A stretch of 64,000 nt of DNA from Ruminococcus sp. YRD2003 (GCA_900109435.1 FNZT01000005.1:62001-126000), one strand, 5' to 3'; counted from the stretch's first letter, positions 44,606 through 53,080 are shown. Translations and numbers: made by a program. The notes: generated from the letters alone by a model not told the origin.

Positions 44606-45219
44606 AAACTCATACATATAAAGGAATAGCACTTTATCGAATTAACGATATGGTAGTTAGCCGAGAAGCTGCTACTGCCTACAAAAAGATCAATAGAAGT
44701 GGTGTCTATAATTTTTTAATGCATGATGACAGTTCGCAAATTAGTAGTTATCAAGCAGCATTTAGAATCTTAGAACCATTTAAAGAATGGGTTGAAATGC
44801 ACAAGGGATGGCAAATGATCCAAGAATTTCCAAGTGCTTCGAGAGAAAAAGATATACAACGCTTAATTGATTTAAAAGGCAGAGATTACTGCATCAATAA
44901 TAATATTGATATGTCATTTGAAGCTAATGAAGGACCTGGGGCTTTAGACTTAAAACTAAGCCGTGGGAATGATAAGACAGTAATAGAAATAAAGCTCTCT
45001 ACAAATGATCAATATCTGCATGGATTTGAAGTTCAAATTGAAGAATATGCAAAAGCTGAAAACACCCGAAATAGAATCTATGTATATATTCAACTTGGCA
45101 ATCCAATAAGAACAAAAAGAATAAAAGAACTATATGCCAATAAGATGGCTGCAGGAGATGACCCACCTTTTCTTTTTGTAATAGACTCACAGCCAAGACA
45201 ATCTGCAAGTAAAAAATAA
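44606..45219 (+). pseudogene. AlbA_2 gene, 3' part, encoding a PD-(D/E)xK nuclease-like domain
   Basis: Continuation of the gene beginning at 42967. Read in frame from the right-hand repeat it gives THTYKGIALYRINDMVV, the expected end of the AlbA_2 domain, then about 190 residues. Within these, EGPGALDLKL and TVIEIKLS supply the D-x(12)-ExK pattern of a PD-(D/E)xK nuclease (about residues 223-238 of the rebuilt protein), and a preceding helical region starts AAFRILEPFKEW. Separately translated from the ATG at 44650 it would give 189 residues, but no ribosome site is seen there, so the gene is probably dead. Confidence 0.8.
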
Positions 45220-45301
45220 ACTATTTATATATTAAAAAACAGACAGAGCCGATTTCGACTCTGCCTGTTCTGTTCATAGCCCGCTGTATAGGTCTTTCAT
45301 A

Positions 45302-45355
45302 TTAGTTCTCGAAAAACTTCTTTATGAGTACCGACCTAAAGGGTCGGCTTCCTTT
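45302..45355 (-). repeat. Right imperfect inverted repeat of the accessory element
   Basis: Reverse complement matches 29554-29604 (AAGCCGACCC, GGTACT-x-ATAAAGAAGTTTT, TTTTTCGA). It also contains a small hairpin CCGACC / GGTCGG that could terminate the neighbouring genes. GC-rich core-like sequence resumes just to its right, which supports an element boundary. Confidence 0.55.
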
Positions 45356-45363
45356 ATGTCAAC

Positions 45364-45741
45364 TTATGCCTCAGCCTCAACAACGGGAGAATCCGCTGCA
45401 TTCTTGCGAACGCTCTCGATACCGTTCTTGGCGCTGTCCTTCTTGACATAGCCTTCGCTCACCGCGAGGATATCGCCCGCCGCGTTTTTGAGGCGGAAGC
45501 GGAACTCGCCGGCCTTATCGGAATAGAGCTCAAACTTTGCCCCCTTCTCCTCCTTGAAGCCCTCGACAGTCTGGTCCTCGAGCGCAGCCTTGGGAGCGGA
45601 AGCGGTAACATCAGCGATAACAGCCTTAACGCTGTCGATATCGTTGAATATCTTGCTGCCTGCGGCAACAATCTCGCCGTTACCGGCCTTGAGGCTGAAG
45701 CTGAAGCCCTTACCCGACTCCTTGATCAAAAATTTTCCCAT
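45364..45741 (-). CDS. YegP-type protein, two DUF1508 domains
   Basis: A 125-residue protein made of two DUF1508/YegP units (about 1-45 and 60-110), with the motifs GFSFSLKAGNGEIVAAG and EFRFRLKNAAGDILAVSEGY. Each unit is a small beta-rich fold. The family is widespread but its function is unknown; some members bind nucleotides or are induced by stress. GAAAGGTG precedes the ATG, with a strong promoter at 45799-45827. Its codon use is core-like, unlike the AT-rich genes immediately to the left. Confidence 0.85.
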   Translation of the reverse strand: MGKFLIKESGKGFSFSLKAGNGEIVAAGSKIFNDIDSVKAVIADVTASAPKAALEDQTVEGFKEEKGAKFELYSDKAGEFRFRLKNAAGDILAVSEGYVKKDSAKNGIESVRKNAADSPVVEAEA

Positions 45742-45798
45742 TGTTGATTCAACACCTTTCTAAATGATTGTGGGTAATTGTTATACAATTATGACATT

Positions 45799-45827
45799 AT
45801 TATACCTTTTTTAATTGAAAAAGTCAA
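45799..45827 (-). promoter_or_regulatory. Promoter of the YegP-type gene
   Basis: Minus strand: TTGACT (45827-45822), 17-bp spacer, TATAAT (45804-45799), 58 bp ahead of the start codon. Confidence 0.75.
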
Positions 45828-45882
45828 TAGAAAACGAAAAAAAGGGAGCAAGCCGAAACTTAGCAAGTGCTAACAAGAATGA

Positions 45883-45911
45883 TTGACAGAGAATTATCAA
45901 TATGGTATAAT
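45883..45911 (+). promoter_or_regulatory. Perfect consensus promoter of the leader RNA / esterase gene
   Basis: TTGACA (45883-45888), 17-bp spacer, TATAAT (45906-45911), about 160 bp ahead of the esterase start. Confidence 0.8.
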
Positions 45912-45917
45912 AAAGAT

Positions 45918-46060
45918 GTCGGACAGCGGGATTTATTCCGCAGTCGGTCGGTCACAATGTTAGTTTTCGGGCAGCAGGGCACACGGCTCTGTTATCGGAG
46001 AGCGGCTTATATCGCAATTTTAAGCTGTTTATGCCCGCTCGAACTCCGAGCGGGCTTTTT
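45918..46060 (+). ncRNA. Structured leader or small RNA ending in a terminator
   Basis: The perfect promoter upstream would start an RNA near 45918 that folds into several hairpins: GCGGGATTTATTCCGC, CTCTGTTATCGGAG, and finally a 9-bp terminator stem GCCCGCTCG / CGAGCGGGC (46033-46055) with a T6 tail ending 11 bases before the esterase ATG. GGGCA (about 45970) can pair with TGCCC at the base of the terminator, an alternative fold typical of attenuators. No T-box, riboswitch or SRP signature is recognised, so it is either a cis-regulator or an independent small RNA. Confidence 0.5.
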
Positions 46061-46070
46061 TGGTGAAAAT

Positions 46071-46889
46071 ATGGAAAGCTGTAAAACTAAGTACCCTATA
46101 CTTCTGGTACACGGCATGGGCTTCCGTGACGAGCCTATCTGCTACTGGGGACGCATCCCCAAGGCGCTGCGCAAACACGGCGCGGAGGTATATTTCGGCG
46201 TTCAGGAGGCAAATGCGGACATTGAGCGCAATGCGCGGCTGCTCGCGGAGAGGCTGAAACGTCTGCTCGCAGAGACAGGAGCCGAGAAGGTCAACGTCAT
46301 CGCGCACTCGAAGGGCGGCATGGAGACGCGCTTCCTTATCTCCACGCTGAAAATGGGCGGACACATCGCCTCGCTGACGACGATAAGCACGCCGCACAAC
46401 GGCTCTGCGGCAATGGATTGGCTGATGAAGTTCAAGCCGATAATGAAGCTCATCGGAGTGGGCACGGACTTTTTCAAACGGCTGGGCGGAGACAAAAAGC
46501 CCGACACCTACCGCTGCTTTGAGCAGCTGACGACGGGCTATATGCGGCACTTCAACGAAAACGTCCCCGACGACCCGCGAGTGCTTTACAGGAGCTGTGC
46601 CTTTCTGATGAAGCACTGGTACAGCGACCTCATCATGTCGGTGCCGTACATCGGAGTGCGACTACTCAACGGCAGGAGCGACGGCTTTCTCACGCCGCCC
46701 GAGGTCACACACGGCGAGCACCGCGGCACATTCACGGGAGCGGGCATCCGCGGGATGTCCCACTGTGACGAAGCAGACCTGCGGCGGATGAGGTGCGGAG
46801 TCCGCAATATCGACACTGGGGAGGTCTTCCCCGACGTAACGGATATGTACATAAAGCTCGTATCGGAATTGAAAGAACGCGGACTGTAG
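46071..46889 (+). CDS. Alpha/beta-hydrolase esterase or lipase
   Basis: A 272-residue hydrolase. It opens PILLVHGMGFRDE (oxyanion loop), has the nucleophile elbow in VIAHSKGGMETRF (serine about residue 80) and TTISTPHNGSA after it, an Asp candidate in LNGRSDGFLTPPE and the His in GMSHCDE. Pattern and length match triacylglycerol-lipase or PGAP1-like esterases acting in the cytoplasm; no signal peptide. The ATG at 46071 comes 11 bases after a terminator hairpin with only a GGTGA site, so expression probably depends on read-through of the leader. The frame is open further upstream, but those codons lie in the leader RNA. Confidence 0.85.
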   Translation: MESCKTKYPILLVHGMGFRDEPICYWGRIPKALRKHGAEVYFGVQEANADIERNARLLAERLKRLLAETGAEKVNVIAHSKGGMETRFLISTLKMGGHIASLTTISTPHNGSAAMDWLMKFKPIMKLIGVGTDFFKRLGGDKKPDTYRCFEQLTTGYMRHFNENVPDDPRVLYRSCAFLMKHWYSDLIMSVPYIGVRLLNGRSDGFLTPPEVTHGEHRGTFTGAGIRGMSHCDEADLRRMRCGVRNIDTGEVFPDVTDMYIKLVSELKERGL

Positions 46890-46972
46890 GGGCGGATATT
46901 ATCCGCCCGCACAATACCGCAAAATTGACGGTTGTCCGATGTAGGGAACGCCGCTCTCGGCGTTCCGAAACG
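46886..46972 (+). repeat. Two TGTAGGG-type hairpin repeats
   Basis: TGTAGGGGCGGAT with ATCCGCCCGC (46887-46911) and TGTAGGGAACGCCG with CGGCGTTCCG (46941-46969). They belong to the same family as the units at 18217-18421 and 53126-53157. No gene in this gap. Confidence 0.7.
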
Positions 46973-46987
46973 GAAAGGGGCGAAACA

Positions 46988-47236
46988 ATGGAAGAAAAAC
47001 GCATAGCGGTCGCGGCAATCGTGATAGACGAGCAGTCGGCGGCGGTAGAGGTCAACAACGTGCTCCACGAAAACACCGACATCATCATCGGACGAATGGG
47101 GCTCCCGTACAGAGAGCGCGGAATATCGCTGATCTCTGTTGCACTGGACGCAACGCCCGACAGGATAAGCAGTCTTACGGGCAGGCTCGGACAGATAAGC
47201 GGAGTCTCCGTAAAGGCGGCAATATCGAAGAAATGA
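46988..47236 (+). CDS. Iron-only hydrogenase system regulator (TM1266 family)
   Basis: An 82-residue ACT-like protein (RIAVAAIVIDEQSAAVEVNN, then ISLISVALDATPDRISSLTGRLG) matching the putative iron-only hydrogenase regulator family. Such genes lie next to hydrogenase maturation genes, as here with hydG two genes downstream. Probably a small sensor or regulator; its ligand is unknown. GAAAGGGG precedes the ATG at 46988. The stop overlaps the first possible start of the next gene, so the two are probably coupled. Confidence 0.85.
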   Translation: MEEKRIAVAAIVIDEQSAAVEVNNVLHENTDIIIGRMGLPYRERGISLISVALDATPDRISSLTGRLGQISGVSVKAAISKK

Positions 47237-47244
47237 GGTGCACC

Positions 47245-47712
47245 ATGAGAAGGAAGGACAGGGAAATAACCGATATCTCCGCGATCGATGCCTTCATTTC
47301 GCGTGAGAAGATAATGCGCGTAGGCTTCTGCGACGACGGCGAGGTCTACATCGTCCCCGTGAATTACGGCTATGTACACCGCGGAGACGAGTGCGGATTC
47401 TACTTTCACGGTGCAATGGCGGGCAGAAAGTTCGAGCTTGCAAAATGCTCGCCGAAGGTGGGCTTCGAGATAGACGGAGGATACCGCCTCATTGATGGCG
47501 ATAAAGCCTGCGACCATTCGGCGCAGTTTCAGAGCGTCATCGGGACGGGGCAGCTATCGCTTGTCGGTGACGCTGACGAGAAGGAAGCGGCGCTGAATTG
47601 CCTGATGAAGCATCAGACGGGGCGCAGTGACTGGAGCTACGACTCGGGAATGCTCGCACACACAGCGGTATTCCGCATAAAAGTTACACAAATGACCTGC
47701 AAGGCAAAATAA
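47245..47712 (+). CDS. Pyridoxamine 5'-phosphate oxidase-related flavin-binding protein (NimA-like)
   Basis: A 155-residue split-barrel protein: KDREITDISAIDAFISREK, then VYIVPVNYGYV, FYFHGAMAGRKFEL and a closing WSYDSGMLAHTAVFRIKVTQMTCK. This matches the FMN-binding PPOX superfamily near the NimA / nitroimidazole-reductase group, which reduces small molecules; the physiological substrate is unknown. The ATG at 47245 is chosen because GAGGTGCACC precedes it; an earlier ATG at 47233 overlaps the upstream stop. Located between the TM1266 regulator and hydG in one apparent operon. Confidence 0.85.
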   Translation: MRRKDREITDISAIDAFISREKIMRVGFCDDGEVYIVPVNYGYVHRGDECGFYFHGAMAGRKFELAKCSPKVGFEIDGGYRLIDGDKACDHSAQFQSVIGTGQLSLVGDADEKEAALNCLMKHQTGRSDWSYDSGMLAHTAVFRIKVTQMTCKAK

Positions 47713-47729
47713 AAACAGGAGGAAAATAT

Positions 47730-49178
47730 ATGTACGACGTAAAATCGCTTAATGCAGACGAATTCATCAACCACGAAGAAATACTTGAAACGCTCGAGTA
47801 CGCGGAGCAGAACAAGCACAACAAGGCGCTCATCGAGGAGATACTAGAAAAGGCACGCCCTAAGAAAACGGGACGCGGAGTCGAGTGTGCGGGACTCACA
47901 CACCGCGAGGCGAGCGTACTTCTCGCGTGCGACCTTCCCGAGATGACAGAGAAGATATACGACCTTGCCCGCGAGATAAAGCAGGCATTCTACGGCGACC
48001 GCATCGTAATGTTCGCGCCGCTGTACCTCTCGAACTACTGCGTAAACAAGTGCGTATACTGTCCCTATCATATGCAGAACAAGGATATCCCCCGCAAGAA
48101 GCTGACACAGGACGAGGTGCGCGACGAGGTCATCGCCTTGCAGGATATGGGTCACAAGCGCCTTGCTATCGAGTCGGGCGAAGACCCCGTGAACAATCCC
48201 ATAGAGTACATCCTCGAGTGTATCAACACTATCTACTCGATAAAGCACAAGAACGGAGCTATCCGCCGCGTAAACGTCAACATTGCGGCAACGACCGTTG
48301 AAAACTACCGCAAGCTCAAGGAAGCGGGCATCGGCACGTATATCCTCTTTCAGGAGACCTACCACCGCGAGAGCTACGAGGTCCTCCACCCCGCGGGTCC
48401 CAAGCACAACTACGCATACCACACCGAAGCGATGGACAGAGCAATGGAAGGCGGCATCGACGACGTAGGGCTCGGCGTACTCTTCGGGCTCGACAAGTAC
48501 AGATACGAGTTTGCGGGACTTCTTATGCACGCCGAGCATCTTGAAGCCGTACACGGCGTAGGACCTCACACTATCAGCGTACCCCGCCTCAAACGCGCAT
48601 CCGACATCGACCCCGATGTATTTGACAACGGCATCGACGACGACACATTCGCAAAGATAGTAGCTTGTATCCGCATCGCAGTACCGTACACGGGCATGAT
48701 AATCTCAACTCGCGAGAGCGAGGAGTGCCGTGCGAAGGTCATCGGACTGGGCGTATCGCAGATATCGGGCGGCTCGAGGACATCGGTCGGCGGCTATGCG
48801 GGCTACTCGTCGGAGGAGAGACCTCACGACACCGAGCAGTTCGACGTATCCGACCAGCGCACGCTTGACGAAGTCGTGAAGTGGCTCATGGACATGGGCT
48901 ATATTCCGTCCTTCTGCACAGCCTGCTACCGCGAGGGACGCACAGGCGACCGCTTCATGGCGCTTTGCAAGGTAGGACAGATACAGAACTGCTGTCACCC
49001 GAACGCACTGCTGACATTGCAGGAGTATTTGCAGGACTACGCTTCCCCCGAGACAAGGAAGGTAGGCGAAGCTCTCATCGACCGCGAGATACAGAACGTA
49101 CCCGACCCGAAGCGCCGCGAGAAGGCACTCGACTACCTCGACAGGATAAGGAAAGGCGAGCGCGATTTCCGCTTCTGA
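47730..49178 (+). CDS. hydG: [FeFe]-hydrogenase maturation radical SAM enzyme HydG
   Basis: A 482-residue radical SAM enzyme. The [4Fe-4S] motif CVNKCVYCPYH (Cx3Cx2C, about 105-115) binds SAM. Further family landmarks are IESGEDPVNNP, ILFQETYHRESYE and GVGPHTISVPRLK. HydG cleaves tyrosine to produce the CO and CN ligands of the hydrogenase H-cluster, with an auxiliary cluster near the C-terminus whose cysteines appear in FCTACYREGRTGD. It indicates that the organism makes an [FeFe] hydrogenase. AGGAGG precedes the ATG. HydE, HydF and the hydrogenase itself are not in this window. Confidence 0.95.
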   Translation: MYDVKSLNADEFINHEEILETLEYAEQNKHNKALIEEILEKARPKKTGRGVECAGLTHREASVLLACDLPEMTEKIYDLAREIKQAFYGDRIVMFAPLYLSNYCVNKCVYCPYHMQNKDIPRKKLTQDEVRDEVIALQDMGHKRLAIESGEDPVNNPIEYILECINTIYSIKHKNGAIRRVNVNIAATTVENYRKLKEAGIGTYILFQETYHRESYEVLHPAGPKHNYAYHTEAMDRAMEGGIDDVGLGVLFGLDKYRYEFAGLLMHAEHLEAVHGVGPHTISVPRLKRASDIDPDVFDNGIDDDTFAKIVACIRIAVPYTGMIISTRESEECRAKVIGLGVSQISGGSRTSVGGYAGYSSEERPHDTEQFDVSDQRTLDEVVKWLMDMGYIPSFCTACYREGRTGDRFMALCKVGQIQNCCHPNALLTLQEYLQDYASPETRKVGEALIDREIQNVPDPKRREKALDYLDRIRKGERDFRF

Positions 49179-49190
49179 CATGATAAAACA

Positions 49191-49240
49191 GGCAGGTCTG
49201 ATGCCGCGGATGATCATTCGCGGTGACGGACCTGCCTTTT
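49191..49240. terminator. Terminator between hydG and sigG
   Basis: Long stem-loop: GGCAGGTC / GACCTGCC outside, with an inner CCGCG / CGCGG hairpin, followed by TTTTCTC. Lies between convergent genes. Confidence 0.8.
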
Positions 49241-49259
49241 CTCTGCGCCCGACATCGTA

Positions 49260-50033
49260 TCACACACTGTTCTTGATACGGCTGATCGCCCCTTTTTCGA
49301 GCCGCGAGACCTGTGCCTGCGAGATACCTATCTCGTTGGCTACCTCCACTTGGGTCCTGCCTTTCAGGAAGCGGAGGTAGAGGATATTCCGCTCGCGCTC
49401 ACCGAGCTGTTTAATGGCATCGCGAATGGACAGCTCGTCCATCCAGCTCTCGACGTCATTTTTATCGCCTATCTGGTCCATGATGTACATGGTATCATCG
49501 GAGTCTGAGAACACAGGCTCATAGAGCGAGATAGGGTCACTGATGCTCTCGAGAGCGATGACCACGTCCGCCCGTTCTTCACCTATCTCAGCGGCAATCT
49601 GCTCTATAGTCGGCTCGCACTGATTTTTCAGCATTAGCCTTTCCTTGGCCTGGATCGCCTTGTAGGCGAGGTCGCGCAGCGAGCGGCTGACCTTTATCTG
49701 GCTGCAATCCCGCAGATATCGGCGGAGCTCGCCCGTTATCATCGGCACGCAGTACGTCGAGAAGCGCACCTCTTTCGTAAGGTCGAAGTTGTTGATAGCC
49801 TTGATGAGCCCTATCACGCCTATCTGGAAGAGGTCATCGACGTCCTCCCCTCTTCCCGTGAAGCGCTGTATCACGCTTAGCACAAGGCGGAGGTTCCCCT
49901 TGATGAGCTTATCCTTGGCCTCCTTGCTGCCTGTCCTGCGTATCTCGCGCAGCAGTTCCATTTTCTCAGATTCCTTCAGCACAGTGAGCTCGGACGTATT
50001 GATCCCCGAGATAACGACTTTATTGAATGCCAT
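49260..50033 (-). CDS. sigG: Sporulation sigma factor SigG
   Basis: A 257-residue sigma-70 factor of the forespore class. Region 2 is NLRLVLSVIQRFTGRGED with DLFQIGVIGLIKA and VRFSTYCVPMITGELRRYLRD (about 65-120). Region 4 is TQVEVANEIGISQAQVSRLE (about 228-247). It opens with NKVVISGINTSELTVLKESE, the N-terminus typical of SigG. The start at 50033 is preferred because GGGGAGAT precedes it; the frame extends 20 codons upstream without a site. SigG directs late forespore genes, so the organism probably sporulates. The usual spoIIGA-sigE neighbours are not upstream in this window. Confidence 0.93.
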   Translation of the reverse strand: MAFNKVVISGINTSELTVLKESEKMELLREIRRTGSKEAKDKLIKGNLRLVLSVIQRFTGRGEDVDDLFQIGVIGLIKAINNFDLTKEVRFSTYCVPMITGELRRYLRDCSQIKVSRSLRDLAYKAIQAKERLMLKNQCEPTIEQIAAEIGEERADVVIALESISDPISLYEPVFSDSDDTMYIMDQIGDKNDVESWMDELSIRDAIKQLGERERNILYLRFLKGRTQVEVANEIGISQAQVSRLEKGAISRIKNSV

Positions 50034-50174
50034 AACATATCTCCCCATACAGGTTTTGATACTATTATTGGCAATATCGGCGCAGGTAATCACAGGAAAA
50101 AGTTACCTGCTCCGAGCTGACCGCGAAAAGGGTTCATATGACTTACCAATTCGCAACATACAGACCAAAAAAAC

Positions 50175-50203
50175 TTGATTTATTCACAGGGATATGGTAT
50201 AAT
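50175..50203 (+). promoter_or_regulatory. Promoter of the LacI-like/GGDEF gene
   Basis: TTGATT (50175-50180), 17-bp spacer, TATAAT (50198-50203), about 48 bp before the start codon. Confidence 0.7.
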
Positions 50204-50250
50204 TGACGTGTATAGAGTAATCTTTTTTCACAAAAAGGCAGGTGTGATCC

Positions 50251-52194
50251 GTGGAACGCTGTCCCAAGCTCATCGGTGTATGTCTCTCCACCATACAGGA
50301 CGAGGACCGCTTCAATTTCATAAAATCCCTGAACAAGTACGCCGTTTCGAGCGGCTACAGGCTTCTCATATTCAACGCCTGCACCGACCTTTACGAGGAT
50401 ACCAACTCCAACTATAAGGGAGAGGGAGCCATCTTCAAGCTCATCCCCTACGAGAAGCTGTCAGCGCTCGTGATAATGTCCAATTTCATCTACGACAAGA
50501 AGGTCGTAAAGAACATCATAGATTCCGCACAGGCAAACAGCGTGCCGATAATATCCATCGACAAGGACATTCCTGGCTGTATAAATATGGCGTTCACGTA
50601 TGCGGATACCTTCGAGCGCATCTGCCGCCACGTCATCGAAACACACGGAGCCCGCAGGCTGTATATGATAGCGGGCATGAAAGACAATGATTTCTCAGAT
50701 GAGAGGATAGCCGCTTTCAGGCGGGCGCTCGAATCCAACGGTATCGAATACGAAGAGGATAACGTCGGCTACGGCAATTTCTGGGACGGTCCCACCACCG
50801 ACCTGCTCAACCGCTGGTTCGTGACCGAGCACCGCGACATCCCCGACGCGATAATCTGCGCCAACGACTCAATGGCAGTCGTGGCGAGCAACTATATACA
50901 GCGCCTCGGCTTCAGCGTACCCGAAGACTGCATCATCACAGGCTTTGACGGCACCATGCAGGCTGAGTACCATCTCCCCCACCTCACGACCTGCCGCCAG
51001 AACTACGACGAAATGGGCAGACGCCTCATAGATACGGTCATGCGTCTCGGCAGGGGCGAGAAGTGCAGCGGCGGAACAGTCGACTTCCATATCAAGCTGT
51101 CGCAGTCGTGCGGCTGCGTAAAAATGGACAAGCACAACGTAAATGACTCGATGCGAGCCATCCTCGAGCGCTACAAGCAGTCGTCATACAGACAGACGCT
51201 GATGTGCGACATACAGTCCTCGATATCGAAAGCGGACGATATAAAGGTACTGCCGCATATACTCATGGACAAATTCCAGTTCAGCACGTGCGTTTTCGCG
51301 CTGAACACCGACGTCCTCGAGCCGCCCGATTTCGGCGAGCAGCACGACAGCGAGCACCCGTTCACCGAGGAAATGGAAGTGCTCTGCCAGCGCTACCACT
51401 GGGTAGACCAGCCGCCGTGCAGAGTAAAGCTGAGCGAGCTTCTGCCCGATTACAGTACGATAACGAGGCGCCCCGAGCCGATAATACTGTGCTGTCTGCA
51501 CTATCTTGGCATGGTGCTGGGATACTGTGCATTCCAGCCGCGCATCGAGTTCGACGAATACGAAAAGGTACATACACTGATGAACGCGATGAACTCATCG
51601 TTCGGAACGTTCCACGGAAAAATGCATATACAGTACATCAACGCCCAGCTCAGAGCCGCGAATGAAGAGCTGCGCATATCGTCGCTCCACGACTTTATGA
51701 CGGGACTGTACAACCGCCGCGGCTTCTATGCCGAGACGGAAAAGCTGCTGAATGCAAACAGCGGCTCGGGTGATAAACAGATAGCGCTCATCTTCGCCGA
51801 CCTCGACGGTCTGAAGCGCATAAACGACAATTTCGGACACAACGAGGGCGATAACGCCATAATAGCGCTCGGGCACGCCCTGCTCAGCAGTGCGGTCCGC
51901 GGAGAGATATGCGCGCGCTTTGGCGGAGACGAATTCTGCACAGCAGTGCTGACCTCAAAGAGCCACGCGGAGAGATACTGCGAGAACTTCAAGAGGAGCG
52001 TTACGGAGTATCTGAACAATTACAGCGAAAGCTCGGGCAAGCAGTACAGAGTTGAGGCAAGTATCGGCTTCTATCTGCGCACCGTCGCCCCCGACCTCGA
52101 CATCGAGGAGCTCGTCGCAACAGCCGACAAGCAAATGTACGAGGAAAAAATGGCAAGAAAAGCGAGAAAGAATGAACAGCAGCTCAAAGCGTAA
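50251..52194 (+). CDS. Diguanylate cyclase with LacI-type ligand-binding domain
   Basis: A 647-residue cytoplasmic protein. The N-terminal 290 residues match the periplasmic-binding/LacI sensor fold (LIGVCLSTIQDEDRFNFIKS, DAIICANDSMAVVASNYIQR, CIITGFDGTMQAEYHLP), without a DNA-binding head. A linker region (about 295-470) follows. The C-terminal GGDEF domain (about 480-645) is intact, with FMTGLYNRRGFY and CARFGGDEFC, so it should make cyclic-di-GMP in response to a sugar-like ligand. A GTG start at 50251 is used because AGGCAGGTG lies six bases before it. The 3' end overlaps the next gene by 23 bp. Confidence 0.9.
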   Translation: MERCPKLIGVCLSTIQDEDRFNFIKSLNKYAVSSGYRLLIFNACTDLYEDTNSNYKGEGAIFKLIPYEKLSALVIMSNFIYDKKVVKNIIDSAQANSVPIISIDKDIPGCINMAFTYADTFERICRHVIETHGARRLYMIAGMKDNDFSDERIAAFRRALESNGIEYEEDNVGYGNFWDGPTTDLLNRWFVTEHRDIPDAIICANDSMAVVASNYIQRLGFSVPEDCIITGFDGTMQAEYHLPHLTTCRQNYDEMGRRLIDTVMRLGRGEKCSGGTVDFHIKLSQSCGCVKMDKHNVNDSMRAILERYKQSSYRQTLMCDIQSSISKADDIKVLPHILMDKFQFSTCVFALNTDVLEPPDFGEQHDSEHPFTEEMEVLCQRYHWVDQPPCRVKLSELLPDYSTITRRPEPIILCCLHYLGMVLGYCAFQPRIEFDEYEKVHTLMNAMNSSFGTFHGKMHIQYINAQLRAANEELRISSLHDFMTGLYNRRGFYAETEKLLNANSGSGDKQIALIFADLDGLKRINDNFGHNEGDNAIIALGHALLSSAVRGEICARFGGDEFCTAVLTSKSHAERYCENFKRSVTEYLNNYSESSGKQYRVEASIGFYLRTVAPDLDIEELVATADKQMYEEKMARKARKNEQQLKA

Positions 52195-53029
52195 ACGAAA
52201 GATAATAGCTCTAACGGTCATCGCAGCGGTGGTATTCGCGCTCGACTGGCACGGCTTTTCGATGAAGCCCGTGTACTACGAGGTGAGCACTGAAAAAGTA
52301 AGCGAGCCGATACGCATCGTGTTCATCTCCGACCTCCACAACAGCTTCTACGGCGGTCACGACCAGAGCGGACTATGGGACGCAACAGAGGCAGCAGAGC
52401 CCGATATGGTGCTGTTTGGCGGCGATATGATAGACAGCAGGGCTAAGGGGACGAAAAATGCCCTCACACTGATGAAGCTCGCGGCTGAGAAGTACCCATG
52501 TGCCTATGCGACGGGCAATCACGAGCAGCGCCGCAAGGACAGAGAGGACTTCTACTCTGCTATAGAGGAGCTCGGCATACCCGTTCTGCACGGCAGTTAC
52601 ACGGACATCACCGTAAACGGGCAGAAAGTCCGCATACACGGCATAATAAACGCAGGCACATTTGACGAGAACGGCTCACAGCTCGACAGCTGCTATAAGG
52701 CAATAGCACCCGACGCATACAATATCCTGCTCGCGCACGAGCCGCAGGAGATAAGCGATATCGGATATGAAAGCGCGAATCACGGCGGAAAGAAGTTTGA
52801 CCTTGTGCTGTCGGGTCACGCACACGGCGGTCAGTGGAGACTGCCCTACGTGCTCGAGCAGGGGCTCTACGCTCCCGACCAGGGCATATTTCCCGAATTC
52901 ACAACAGGTCAGCGCACGGTTCAAGGCACAGTACAGATAGTCTCCCGAGGCCTTGCGCGGAATCTGAATATGATAACGATACCGCGAATATTCAACCGTC
53001 CCGAGCTGTCCGTGATAGACATCGGGTAG
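52172..53029 (+). CDS. Membrane-anchored calcineurin-like metallophosphoesterase
   Basis: A 285-residue protein with one N-terminal membrane segment (about 10-26, IIALTVIAAVVFALDW) and an exterior phosphoesterase domain. Metal ligands are in IVFISDLHNS (about 49-58), LFGGDMIDS (about 84-92), YATGNHEQR (about 112-120), NILLAHEPQE and LSGHAHGGQWR. YaeI/UDP-diacylglucosamine hydrolase-like enzymes of this layout often act on lipid or nucleotide phosphoesters. The start lies inside the diguanylate cyclase gene, so expression is coupled. Its own ribosome site is weak (GAGAAAG). Followed by a terminator. Confidence 0.88.
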   Translation: MNSSSKRKRKIIALTVIAAVVFALDWHGFSMKPVYYEVSTEKVSEPIRIVFISDLHNSFYGGHDQSGLWDATEAAEPDMVLFGGDMIDSRAKGTKNALTLMKLAAEKYPCAYATGNHEQRRKDREDFYSAIEELGIPVLHGSYTDITVNGQKVRIHGIINAGTFDENGSQLDSCYKAIAPDAYNILLAHEPQEISDIGYESANHGGKKFDLVLSGHAHGGQWRLPYVLEQGLYAPDQGIFPEFTTGQRTVQGTVQIVSRGLARNLNMITIPRIFNRPELSVIDIG

Positions 53030-53080
53030 GGATATCCAGAATAAAACAAGGCTGAACCTGTCAATAACCACATAATGCAT

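Noticed and set aside
45918-46060. T-box or known metabolite riboswitch
   Set aside because: No T-box consensus (GGTGG-ACC type) and no riboswitch core I recognise; kept only as an unassigned leader.
45867-46070. N-terminal extension of the esterase by 68 residues
   Set aside because: The extension would be translated from the promoter and leader hairpins, has no ribosome site and is not part of the hydrolase fold.
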